A stretch of DNA of 64,000 nt from Allobosea sp. (GTDB taxonomy: Bacteria > Pseudomonadota > Alphaproteobacteria > Rhizobiales > Beijerinckiaceae). Position numbers and translations under genes: made by a program. Below, one piece after another: positions 1-8,969 of this stretch (within the stretch, counting starts at the first letter, position 1; every line of letters starts with the position of its first letter). The stretch spans positions 1 through 64,000 of the forward strand of contig NZ_JAFKFW010000008.1 in the NCBI RefSeq assembly GCF_017308015.1, written 5' to 3'. The notes beneath the pieces are model-generated. The model worked only from the letters and a program-made list of their open reading frames with translations. It made no database searches and was not told the origin of the DNA.

Positions 1-1500
<1,500 letters not shown>

Positions 1501-1538
1501 AGAGCTATTATATATGAGCTTGCTCCCTTCGGTGAGAT

Positions 1539-2093
1539 TTAGTTGCCTTTCTTTCCTGTGCCGACCTTCGCGACTTTCGCTTTTCGAATTAGATGTTGAG
1601 CAAATACTATTAGTTCGAGCGCCGAATCAGGGTCGTCGACCCAATTAAACTCATGTGTTACTGGATTTCGGATGCCGAGCATGGCGCCTGCGTATAGCCG
1701 ATGATAGCCTTTTTGTTCGTCAATCTCTGACTGTGTTTTTCTATCTGACCAATACAAGATTGGGGCGTTCGGGCTGAACACAAGTTCCATCATCTGCGTT
1801 CCACTGAGAGAGTGTGAATCCGCTTTGGTGGCAATGTAACGATCAACCGCTTTGAACGCTTCTTGAACCGCTATGGAATAATGTCCTGAAGAAAACAGGT
1901 CCCTCGACACATCAACTATCTCTGACTCTGTAACAAGTCGCGTAAATACATTTGCGGGCTCTGCCGCTTCGGTTGTGGGCGATGGTAGGGCAAGCATCCT
2001 TGGTGCGGGCAAAGCCAACACCGAGCGAGCCAAGCCTGTTTCAAGCAAAAATTCCTGAAACTTCCTCAGATTGTCAATTATTCGAGCCGTCAT
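1539..2093 (-). CDS. TIGR02391 (Ymh-type) HEPN-like protein
   Basis: This 184-residue protein resembles the TIGR02391/Hypoth_Ymh family, which is grouped with the HEPN superfamily. The key sign is an R-N-P-V-T-H motif (R142, N143, H147), the R-x4-H signature of HEPN ribonucleases. It is preceded by the family-typical run from about 66 to 85 (LFSSGHYSIAVQEAFKAVDR), an LSGTQMMELVF segment at 97-106 and DEQKGYHRLYAGAMLGI before the motif. No signal peptide or membrane segment is seen. The start overlaps the end of the upstream DUF5343-like gene by 20 bases, so the two are probably co-translated. Base composition is visibly AT-richer than in uvrB and the genes after 4 kb, suggesting acquisition. 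A role in phage defence or as a toxin is inference from HEPN biology; a non-defence function is possible. Confidence 0.8.
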   Translation of the reverse strand: MTARIIDNLRKFQEFLLETGLARSVLALPAPRMLALPSPTTEAAEPANVFTRLVTESEIVDVSRDLFSSGHYSIAVQEAFKAVDRYIATKADSHSLSGTQMMELVFSPNAPILYWSDRKTQSEIDEQKGYHRLYAGAMLGIRNPVTHEFNWVDDPDSALELIVFAQHLIRKAKVAKVGTGKKGN

Positions 2094-2778
2094 AGAGGTA
2101 ACGTCTCATTGCCTTGAATATCGTCTCGATCTGATCGGCCTCAGCATCTGCGCTGATGTGGATCTGAACGTTAATGTTCAATGGCATCATTCCAGATGTA
2201 GGCGGGCGGGCGGAGTGCAGATTCTCGCCGCCGTTGCTCTTGACTTCCGTTTGGGCGGATTGGGGGGCTCGTGTCGGCTTGGCCTGAGAGGATTTTTGAG
2301 GGGCGCTATTGCGCTTGGTTCCTTCTTCCCCCGTTGTGCGTGCGGCGTTTCGCGTGGGGGCTTCGTTTGGCGTGGGGCTACTCAGCAATAGATAGGTGGC
2401 GGCCTTATTTCCCGCCGCTCCCTGCCCAAGGCCTTCTCGAAGGAACCAGCTAACGACTTTCGCGCGCTCTGCTTCCCCCGGAGGGGCGATCGCAATCAGC
2501 CCTTCTGGATAAACCGCTTCGACAATCTCTTGGACAGCATCGGAGTAGCTATCGTCGAGCCGCCATTTTTGAGCAAGCGGCGTGGCCTTGTTCTCATCTG
2601 TGAGAAGGCCCACAGATTTTATCTCAGTCACATACTGCCGGGCGGCTGCCTCCTGGACGCCAAGTTGCACGCCTAGAAGACGCTCATCGATCGTCGCATT
2701 TGGAGTTTTTTGGAGGATTGCACGCAACCCCCACCAAACGGTGCTTGGGATCTGGGGGTAACGGTTCTTCTCTGCCAT
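2074..2778 (-). CDS. DUF5343-like protein with C-terminal NxQIHI segment
   Basis: This 234-residue protein resembles DUF5343 proteins. Residues 7-135 form the domain: a winged-helix-like start (YPQIPSTVWWGLRAIL), then GVQEAAARQYVTEIKSVGLL, a DENKATPLAQKWR segment and a WFLREG..AAGNKAATYLLL helix. Residues 136-195 are a low-complexity, charged linker. A conserved-looking tail follows (NINVQIHISADAEADQIETIF, 201-221). I chose the ATG at 2778 because an AAGGAGA Shine-Dalgarno sequence lies six to seven bases upstream; a longer frame extends further but has no such signal. The gene is first in a two-gene AT-rich unit with the HEPN gene. DUF5343 has no established biochemical function that I know of; a sensor or antitoxin role for the HEPN partner is inference only. 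Confidence 0.75.
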   Translation of the reverse strand: MAEKNRYPQIPSTVWWGLRAILQKTPNATIDERLLGVQLGVQEAAARQYVTEIKSVGLLTDENKATPLAQKWRLDDSYSDAVQEIVEAVYPEGLIAIAPPGEAERAKVVSWFLREGLGQGAAGNKAATYLLLSSPTPNEAPTRNAARTTGEEGTKRNSAPQKSSQAKPTRAPQSAQTEVKSNGGENLHSARPPTSGMMPLNINVQIHISADAEADQIETIFKAMRRYLYDGSNN

Positions 2779-2798
2779 CCCCGACTCTCCTTGGTCTA

Positions 2799-2816
2799 GT
2801 GTGGATATTTTCACAC
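2799..2816. promoter_or_regulatory. Imperfect palindrome ahead of the DUF5343/HEPN pair
   Basis: The arms GTGTG (2799-2803) and CACAC (2812-2816) flank an AT-rich centre. The site lies about 20 bases upstream of the start codon at 2778, just behind the ribosome-binding site. This is where an operator or core promoter of a self-regulated two-gene unit would sit. That function is inferred from position and symmetry only. Confidence 0.35.
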
Positions 2817-2973
2817 GAAACCAGAAAGTCAATGAGACATAAAGATCTGATAACAAAAGATTTTGAATGGGGGGTGCGGATTCAGTGGGATTGGCCACAA
2901 AATTCGGGTGCGCCAAACGAGCCGGGTTCACGCTCATGTTTGGTGGCGGCTGCATCATCGCTATCCTCCCGCC

Positions 2974-3114
2974 ATGACCGTCCCCTCAACCTTCGTCCAT
3001 GCCTCGCGCGATCTCGAACGCTTCCTGCTCGATGCGCGCGATGAACTCGGCCATGCCACCACGCACCAGACCTGGCAGTCGGTGCTGGCCGTGCTCGTCA
3101 CCTTCCGGCGGTAA
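2974..3114 (+). pseudogene. DUF2267 gene remnant (N-terminal 46 codons)
   Basis: The translation begins MTVPSTFVHASRDLERFLLD and continues through GHATTHQTWQSVLAVLVTFRR, which matches the beginning of short DUF2267 proteins. In that family this stretch is followed by a second part of roughly similar size that I cannot find here. The frame ends at a TAA at 3112, seven bases before the first palindromic repeat at 3121. Neither strand downstream holds a recognisable remainder. I read this as a gene truncated by insertion or rearrangement at the repeat boundary. A 46-residue functional peptide cannot be excluded. Confidence 0.6.
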
Positions 3115-3120
3115 ACACAC

Positions 3121-3286
3121 GCGCGGGGAACCCCTCTCCCGGATGGGAGAGGGGCAGGGGTGAGGGACCGCCGCTGATCTTTGAGCCAGAACGGCTCCGT
3201 CGCGCCTTCTGCGGCAAGGGCACACCCTCATCCGGCGCTTCGCGCCACCTTCTCCCATCCGGGAGAAGGAAAGGGTGTCGCGGTTC
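3121..3286 (+). repeat. Palindromic repeat unit, copy 1 (two hairpins)
   Basis: This 166-base unit holds hairpin A at 3131-3154 (CCCCTCTCCC, loop, GGGAGAGGGG) and hairpin B at 3248-3269 (CCTTCTCCC, loop, GGGAGAAGG). It ends with GTCGCGGTTC. A near-identical unit starts at 3309, a period of 188 bases. The unit is non-coding and directly abuts the truncated DUF2267 gene. It looks like a REP/RIME-class dispersed intergenic element; the genome-wide copy number cannot be seen from this window. Confidence 0.8.
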
Positions 3287-3308
3287 GGGCGCTACCTGAA
3301 AAGGCAAA

Positions 3309-3475
3309 GCGCGGGGAACCCCTCTCCTGGATGCGAGAGGGGTAGGGGTGAGGGACCGCCGCTGATCGTCAAGCCGCAACGGTGCCGTCGCACCTTCTGC
3401 GGCAGGGGCACACCCTCATCCGGCGCTTCGCGCCACCTTCTCCCATTCGGGAGAAGGAAGGGGCGTCGCGGTTCC
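3309..3475 (+). repeat. Palindromic repeat unit, copy 2 (two hairpins)
   Basis: This unit repeats 3121-3286 in the same orientation, roughly 90 percent identical by eye. Its hairpin A (about 3320-3342) carries mismatches in the stem, whereas hairpin B (3436-3457) is intact. The unit runs to within six bases of the stop of the DUF559 endonuclease gene at 3481. With copy 1 it forms a tandem pair on one side of that gene, while a single inverted hairpin A lies on the other side. Confidence 0.8.
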
Positions 3476-3480
3476 CGGAA

Positions 3481-3861
3481 TCAAGTCGCCAGCGCGTTTC
3501 GGATCGCCGCGATGACCGCATCCCGATCCCCAACGACCTCGGCATTCCGGAAGCGGATCACCGTGAAACCATGCCGCTCGATCTCGGCTGTGCGTTCCGC
3601 ATCATAATCCGCCTCCCAGCCATGCTGGCGCCCATCGAGTTCGATGATCAGCCTTCGCTCGATGCAGAGGAAATCGACGGTGTAGCCGAGAAGCGGCACC
3701 TGTCGGCGGAACTTGAGGCCGTCGAGGCAGCGGTCGCGGATGAGGGACCACAGGATGTCCTCGGCTTCCGTCGCGTGCCGTCGCAGTTTTCTCGCAAATT
3801 GTCGTTGCTCAGTTGCCACGCTTGCGATGCTGCTGCCGATCGCATCCGCAATCAACCGCAC
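3481..3861 (-). CDS. DUF559 endonuclease-domain protein (Vsr-like fold)
   Basis: This 126-residue protein shows the DUF559 pattern: a basic start (QFARKLRRHATEAEDILW), LKFRRQVPLLGYTVDFLC, then RRLIIELDGRQH and a C-terminal GFTVIRFRNAEV. The D of VDFLC and the E and D of IELDG are the likely PD-(D/E)xK-type metal ligands shared with very-short-patch-repair-like nucleases. The reading frame begins at a GTG inside the inverted repeat at 3859-3907, with GGGTGAGGG just upstream; a GTG at 3819 would give a protein closer to the family's usual start. Palindromic repeats bracket the gene on both sides, tandem on the left and inverted on the right. Cellular function of stand-alone DUF559 proteins is not settled; repair or mobility are both inference. 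Confidence 0.85.
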   Translation of the reverse strand: MRLIADAIGSSIASVATEQRQFARKLRRHATEAEDILWSLIRDRCLDGLKFRRQVPLLGYTVDFLCIERRLIIELDGRQHGWEADYDAERTAEIERHGFTVIRFRNAEVVGDRDAVIAAIRNALAT

Positions 3862-3907
3862 ACCCTCACCCCTGCCCCTCTCCCATTCGGGAGAGGGGTT
3901 CCCGCGG
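3859..3907 (-). repeat. Inverted copy of hairpin A at the 5' side of the DUF559 gene
   Basis: The perfect palindrome at 3875-3898 (CCCCTCTCCC, ATTC, GGGAGAGGGG) and its flanks are the reverse complement of the first 46 or so bases of the repeat unit at 3121. The DUF559 gene therefore lies between inverted copies of the same sequence, like the ends of a mobile unit. Hairpin B is absent on this side. The sequence also contains the possible start region of the DUF559 frame. Confidence 0.8.
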
Positions 3908-3925
3908 TTCCGCAGCTTCCCAGGA

Positions 3926-4423
3926 TCACTCCCCGTCGAATGCCGCGTGATAGCGTACCGCGCCGGACGGCACCGCTGCGCCGAAAGCGAGGCGCATGAA
4001 GTATTCCGGCGGCACGCCCTCCAGCACCAGCGTCGGATCGTTGGCGAAGCCGAAGCGGCCGTAATAGGCGGGGTCGCCGAGCAGGACGCAGCCAGCGGCG
4101 CCCATGTCGCGCAGGCACCGCAGGCCCTCGCGGATCAGCTCCGAGCCGATGCCGCCGCGCTGCCGCCCCGGCTGCACAGAGACCGGCCCGAGCCCGAACC
4201 AGGCGCGCTCCGCCCCGTCGATCATCACCGGCGAGAAGGCGACATGGCCGACGATCTTCTCGTCTTCGACGGCGACGAGCGAGAGCGTCAGCACCCCGGC
4301 CTTGCGTAGGGCATCGACGATCGCCGCTTCGGTGCCGCTGCTATGCGGCGCCGTCGCGAAGGCCTCCGTGGTCAGGGTGCGGATGGCGTCGGCATCTGCG
4401 GGCTGTTCGGAGCGGATTTCCAT
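3926..4423 (-). CDS. GNAT-family N-acetyltransferase
   Basis: This 165-residue protein has the GNAT fold: an N-terminal MEIRSEQPADADAIRTL strand-helix, EKIVGHVAFSPV, then motif A for acetyl-CoA binding (GPVSVQPGRQRGGIGSELI) and GAAGCVLLGDPAYYGRFGF. The GDPAYYxRFGF segment is typical of the YhbS-like subgroup. Length is normal for the family and the start is ATG. The substrate cannot be told from sequence. It ends 18 bases from the inverted repeat of the DUF559 unit, with no sign of truncation. The gene stands alone, and the following 540 bases hold no gene I recognise. Confidence 0.88.
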   Translation of the reverse strand: MEIRSEQPADADAIRTLTTEAFATAPHSSGTEAAIVDALRKAGVLTLSLVAVEDEKIVGHVAFSPVMIDGAERAWFGLGPVSVQPGRQRGGIGSELIREGLRCLRDMGAAGCVLLGDPAYYGRFGFANDPTLVLEGVPPEYFMRLAFGAAVPSGAVRYHAAFDGE

Positions 4424-4967
4424 GCGGGGGCTTATGCCATGCCGGTATCGCCGATGAAAACTTATCCCCGCCCGCGCGACGCATGCCTATCCTCGGCCCA
4501 CCTCATCCCCGAGGGGCGGCCATCCGGAGGCAAGCTGCATGGCGGGGTGAGGGCGGCGCCCTGCGGCCGGGTTTGCACCCCGGACTCGGGAGGCTGCGGG
4601 AACCGCCCTGGGGAGATAATACGGTCCCTGCGCGAGGAGCCTCGCTAGGAGAGGCGGCGCGGCGGTTGTGAGGCGGCGGCGCGCGACGACCCGTTGAGGG
4701 AAGCTGGCGCATCCTGTCCGTCCGCGATCGTCGTTCCGCCCAACGGAAGCGCGGCCCGCAGTTTTCAAGAACGCCGGCAAGCGGAGTGCCACGGGGCGTG
4801 CGGATGGTGGCTCAATCCATCCGCGCCGCATCCTGGCTCAACGGAAGCGGCCGATACCCCGCGCCTCGCGGCGCTCCGCTGCCCCTCGCTATCGACCAGC
4901 GCCCGCGCGCGAGCCGGGCGACCGAGGACCTATGCGCTTTCGCGCAGGCGCGATGCAGGAGCGGATC
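4424..4967. other. Gene-free stretch, GC-rich
   Basis: I see no convincing protein or known RNA gene here. Open frames on both strands lack family resemblance and have compositions typical of GC-rich shadows. I checked by eye for the RNase P, tmRNA, SRP and 6S RNA hallmarks and recognised none. A small hairpin (CGGATGG and CCATCCG arms) lies at 4801-4823. The string CAACGGAAGC occurs twice, near 4741 and 4839. Confidence 0.4.
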
Positions 4968-5300
4968 ATGGCGAGGTTGGACTGGCAGACGCCCGAGCAG
5001 GCGCAGTGGCAGGCGGATTACGAGGCCCGGCGGGCGCGGCAGTATCGCAGCCTGGTGGACCGGCTGGAGATCTGGTCGTTCTGCCCGCGCAAGGGCTGCC
5101 AGCGGCAGATGAGCTGCGGTAATGAGCGGCCGTCGCTCTGCCTGAGCGCCTTCTTCGTGACGATGCCCGAAGATCTCAAGCAATATGTCCGGCTCGTGGT
5201 CATCGCCCGGACCGGCGGCGCGAGCCCGGCCGAGGCCGATCGGATCGCCTGCGAGCGCATGATGGCGGTCGACGGCCGCACGCCCTTCGACGATCTCTGA
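4968..5300 (+). CDS. Small hypothetical protein with four-cysteine cluster
   Basis: This 110-residue protein is not one I recognise. The start at 4968 (MARLDWQTPEQAQWQADYEA) is chosen because CAGGAG lies about six bases upstream; in-frame ATGs at 4932 and 4953 would lengthen it by 12 or 5 residues. The first third is a charged helix, consistent with a coiled coil. Cysteines in FCPRKGCQRQMSCGNERPSLCL have C-x4-C-x5-C-x8-C spacing, compatible with zinc binding. The C-terminal half (LKQYVRLVVIARTGG, then AEADRIACERMMAVDG) looks like compact helices. It is followed at once by a palindromic repeat. A metal-binding role is inference. Confidence 0.7.
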   Translation: MARLDWQTPEQAQWQADYEARRARQYRSLVDRLEIWSFCPRKGCQRQMSCGNERPSLCLSAFFVTMPEDLKQYVRLVVIARTGGASPAEADRIACERMMAVDGRTPFDDL

Positions 5301-5304
5301 GGCT

Positions 5305-5405
5305 AGAGCATTTTCGAGCGAAGTGGACACCGGTTCGCGTGAAGAAAATGCGTTAAATCAAGAGCCTGGAGCAATTCGGCGATTCGGAGAATTGCGGAAT
5401 TGCTC
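5305..5405. repeat. RIME-like palindromic intergenic repeat
   Basis: Two perfect inverted repeats are arranged in series. GCATTTTC (5308-5315) pairs with GAAAATGC (5344-5351), and GAGCAATTC (5369-5377) pairs with GAATTGCTC (5397-5405). The first hairpin, with its GAGCGAAGTGGACACCGGTT core, is a kind of sequence I know as a frequent dispersed repeat in Rhizobiales genomes. It occupies the whole gap between the small cysteine protein and the convergent Nudix gene, and may also act as a bidirectional terminator. Confidence 0.75.
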
Positions 5406-5411
5406 TAGAAA

Positions 5412-5861
5412 TCAGGCCGCGACGGCGAGTTCCATGTCGAGCTTGCGGATCGCCGTGCTGAGCTCGGGCTCGTCGACGATGTCGGCGGCATCGGCCAGGG
5501 TGAACCAGTGCAGGTCGCGCTGGTGCTGCTCGGCCCAGCTATCGAGCTGCTGCTCGACCTCGAGCAGGTAGAGCTTCACCTCGCAGAGCACGAAATGGTC
5601 GTTCATCCGCTTCCAGTAGGTGTAGCGCCCGGCCGGCTTCTCGCTGACGCGGCCGACGACGCCGGCCTCCTCATAGGCCTCGCGCGCGGCGGCGTCGCGG
5701 TCCTTGAGGCCCTTGATCGGCCAGCCCTTGGGCACGATCCAGCGGCGCGTGGTGCGCGAGGTCACGAGCAGGATTTCGATCGAGCCGTCGGCAGCCAGGC
5801 GGATCGGCATGGCGGCGATCTGCGACCGCTTCTCCCCCGGTTTCCGCTTGGCCTTCTTCAT
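5412..5861 (-). CDS. Nudix hydrolase
   Basis: This 149-residue protein carries a Nudix box spanning about residues 54-76 (GLKDRDAAAREAYEEAGVVG; pattern G-x5-E-x7-REUxEExGU is met from REAYEEAGV). It starts with a lysine-rich MKKAKRKPG segment and has an RRWIVPKGWPIKG strand before the box, as in small Nudix enzymes of the diphosphoinositol-polyphosphate or dinucleoside-polyphosphate type. Those hydrolyse NDP-X substrates in the cytoplasm. The actual substrate is unknown. I prefer the ATG at 5861; an upstream in-frame ATG at 5885 is possible, and no strong ribosome-binding site decides between them. Confidence 0.88.
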   Translation of the reverse strand: MKKAKRKPGEKRSQIAAMPIRLAADGSIEILLVTSRTTRRWIVPKGWPIKGLKDRDAAAREAYEEAGVVGRVSEKPAGRYTYWKRMNDHFVLCEVKLYLLEVEQQLDSWAEQHQRDLHWFTLADAADIVDEPELSTAIRKLDMELAVAA

Positions 5862-6083
5862 CGACGCTGGATGCCCCCTCCGCATCGGGCCGGAAAGTGG
5901 AACGCACCTTCCCGGGGAGCCCGATGCCGGATCTACGAGCCGGATCGCCGCTTCGCGTTCGTTCGGACGCTCTGACGATCCAGCGGCTGCACATTTGCCC
6001 GGTCCCGAATCACAGATGTTCGCCGGAACGAATAAATATTGCATCGATCCGGAAAAATGGAAGAGGCGTTCCGCCGAATCGCA

Positions 6084-7280
<1,197 letters not shown>

Positions 7281-7362
7281 CAAGCTCTCCTTCGTCAGTC
7301 AGACGCGGAGAGATACGACAGGCCGCCGCCGATGACCAAGTTTGCCGATGCCGCAGGCGGCC

Positions 7363-7749
7363 TCAGGACTTCTTGCCGTCCTTGTCGAACTGCTTGAGGA
7401 AAGCGGTCAGGTCCTTGATTTCCTTCTCGCTCTTGATACCTGCGAAAATCATCTTGGTGCCGGGTATCTTGGCTCTCGGGTCCTTGATGTACTCGGCGAA
7501 GGTGGCCTCGTCCCAGGTCAGGCCGGAATTCTTGTTGGCGTTCGAGTAGCTGTAGCCTTCGACCGCGCCGGAATGCCGGCCGATCAGGCCATTGAGTTCC
7601 GGGCCGACGAGATTGCGCGCGCCCTCGCCGACCTGATGACAGGCCCGGCATTTGGCGAAGGAGCGCTCGCCGGCCGAGATGTCCTGTGCCGTGGCGGGCT
7701 GGGCGAGGACCGGGAGAAGCAGGACGAGGCTGGAGAGGATGGCTCGCAT
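7363..7749 (-). CDS. Periplasmic class I cytochrome c
   Basis: This 128-residue protein has an N-terminal signal peptide (MRAILSSLVLLLPVLAQPATAQ) and a CRACH heme c-binding motif at about residues 34-38, followed by GPELNGLIGRHSG and a GTKMIFAG segment holding the likely axial methionine. This matches small soluble cytochromes c of the c2/c550 type that move electrons in the periplasm. The start is ATG at 7749; a GTG two codons upstream is the alternative. The redox partner cannot be inferred from neighbours, because NhaA and an alpha/beta hydrolase are unrelated. Confidence 0.93.
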   Translation of the reverse strand: MRAILSSLVLLLPVLAQPATAQDISAGERSFAKCRACHQVGEGARNLVGPELNGLIGRHSGAVEGYSYSNANKNSGLTWDEATFAEYIKDPRAKIPGTKMIFAGIKSEKEIKDLTAFLKQFDKDGKKS

Positions 7750-7856
7750 GATCACGTCTTTCGACTTGGAGGCATTCTCAGCTTAGCGCCGAGCCGGCGG
7801 GCTTTGTCATGAGCCATTTTGCCGCGCGTCGCGCTGTCCGTCGCGCCGGCTTCGGC

Positions 7857-8672
7857 TCAGAGTTCGCCGATCCACTCCGCCACGGTCGCGGTGAAGGCAT
7901 CGGGCCGCGAGACCGGGAAGAGATGCCCGCCGGTTTCCATGATCGCCCGGCGGCAGCCGGGCAGGGCGGCGGCGAGCTCTTCCTGATGGTAGACGGGCAC
8001 GACCATGTCGTCGCGCGTGCCGAGGACGAGGACCGGCATCATCAGCGAGTCGATATCGGCCGTGCCGTCGAAGGAGAGCAATGCGTCGAGGCGTTCGCGC
8101 GCCACCGTCCGGGCATGTTCGCTGACGGGCGCGGCCTCGATGGCGGCGTCGTAGACATGCCAGTTCGCCTCGATCCAGCGCGGCTGGTAACCGCTCAGCA
8201 CGGAGGTCGCGGCATAGGCATGGGGGTCGCAGCCGAGGATGGCGCGCCGGGTGCCGAAGACGGCGTTAAGGTAGCGGCCGGCCTTGAGCCAGCTCGCGCT
8301 CAGGATCAGGCCGTCGAGCCGGCCGGGCGCCTGCTTGGCGATCGCCTGCGCGATGCAGCCGCCGGTGGAGTGACCGAGCACAACGGCCCGCGAGATTCCG
8401 GCCGCGTCAAGGACGGCGAGGCTGTCCTGCGCGAGCTGGTCGATCGAGCATGCTGCCTCGCCCCGCGTGCTCGCGCCGATGCCGCGCTGGTCGAAGCGGA
8501 TGACCTGGAAGGAGCGCGAGAGCGTCGCGGCGATGTCGCTCCAGAAGGCGGCGCTGCCGCTGAGGCCGCTGACGAGCAGCAGCGGTTGGCCGTGGCCTTC
8601 CCTGAAGGCGTGCAGCGTCGCTCCATCTGGCGTCTCGATCCTGAAATCGACGATGTCCGTGGTGGCCGTCAT
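7857..8672 (-). CDS. Alpha/beta-fold hydrolase
   Basis: The 271-residue protein shows a complete alpha/beta hydrolase triad: the nucleophile elbow GHSTGG at about 98-103, an acidic residue in VLGTRDDMVVP and a histidine in METGGHLFP near the C-terminus. The oxyanion region is LLLVSGLSGSAAFW and the strand FDQRGIGAST is typical. No signal peptide is present, so it is cytoplasmic. The fold covers esterases, lactonases and RutD-like enzymes, and I cannot choose among them. The ATG is preceded by GAGGTGAC, and a possible 20-codon reading frame ends on it with an ATGA overlap. An FNR/FixK-like site lies about 195 bases upstream. Confidence 0.9.
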   Translation of the reverse strand: MTATTDIVDFRIETPDGATLHAFREGHGQPLLLVSGLSGSAAFWSDIAATLSRSFQVIRFDQRGIGASTRGEAACSIDQLAQDSLAVLDAAGISRAVVLGHSTGGCIAQAIAKQAPGRLDGLILSASWLKAGRYLNAVFGTRRAILGCDPHAYAATSVLSGYQPRWIEANWHVYDAAIEAAPVSEHARTVARERLDALLSFDGTADIDSLMMPVLVLGTRDDMVVPVYHQEELAAALPGCRRAIMETGGHLFPVSRPDAFTATVAEWIGEL

Positions 8673-8731
8673 GCGTCACCTCGCGGATGGGGATGTCGGA
8701 TGCCGTGCCGCCCGCGCATGATTCCGTCCAT
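8669..8731 (-). CDS. Possible 20-residue leader peptide upstream of hydrolase
   Basis: An ATG at 8731 has a strong AGGGAGGA eight to nine bases upstream and opens a frame of 20 codons (MDGIMRGRHGIRHPHPRGDA). Its TGA overlaps the hydrolase ATG as ATGA. The peptide is rich in histidine, arginine and glycine and resembles nothing I know. Good translation signals and the exact overlap suggest translational coupling, but such frames also arise by chance in GC-rich sequence. Confidence 0.3.
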   Translation of the reverse strand: MDGIMRGRHGIRHPHPRGDA

Positions 8732-8865
8732 GGCCCCATCCTCCCTGCAATAGTGGGTCGCCCGCCCGATCGCTCGGTCTTGACTGGCCGATGAGATCGC
8801 TTCGTGGCAGGATGGCGTATCGTAACCGCCCCCGCCATGGCTTGAGTGCAGGGGGCGCAATGTTC

Positions 8866-8879
8866 TTGACGCAGATCAA
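8866..8879. promoter_or_regulatory. FNR/FixK-type binding site
   Basis: The 14-mer TTGAC-GCAG-ATCAA differs at one position from the TTGAT-N4-ATCAA consensus of the FNR/FixK family that responds to low oxygen. It lies in the 297-base stretch between the GntR stop and the hydrolase start. The only gene it could serve nearby is the minus-strand hydrolase, with or without the small leader frame. The motif is visible; the regulation is inferred. Confidence 0.5.
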
Positions 8880-8969
8880 ATAGACCAAAGACTAATTGGC
8901 CTGCGTTTGGCGCATGCCTTTGTGCGCGGTGCGGCGGGCTGCCGGCATGTGCCGTGCCCGGTCACGGGT

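Noticed and set aside
3121-3475. Tandem repeats as a CRISPR array
   Set aside because: Only two copies, 166 bases long, with internal hairpins and no spacer-repeat structure or cas genes.
4487-4831. 114-codon minus-strand frame in the gap after the GNAT gene
   Set aside because: Arg/Pro/Ala-rich sequence without domain signs or a good ribosome-binding site.
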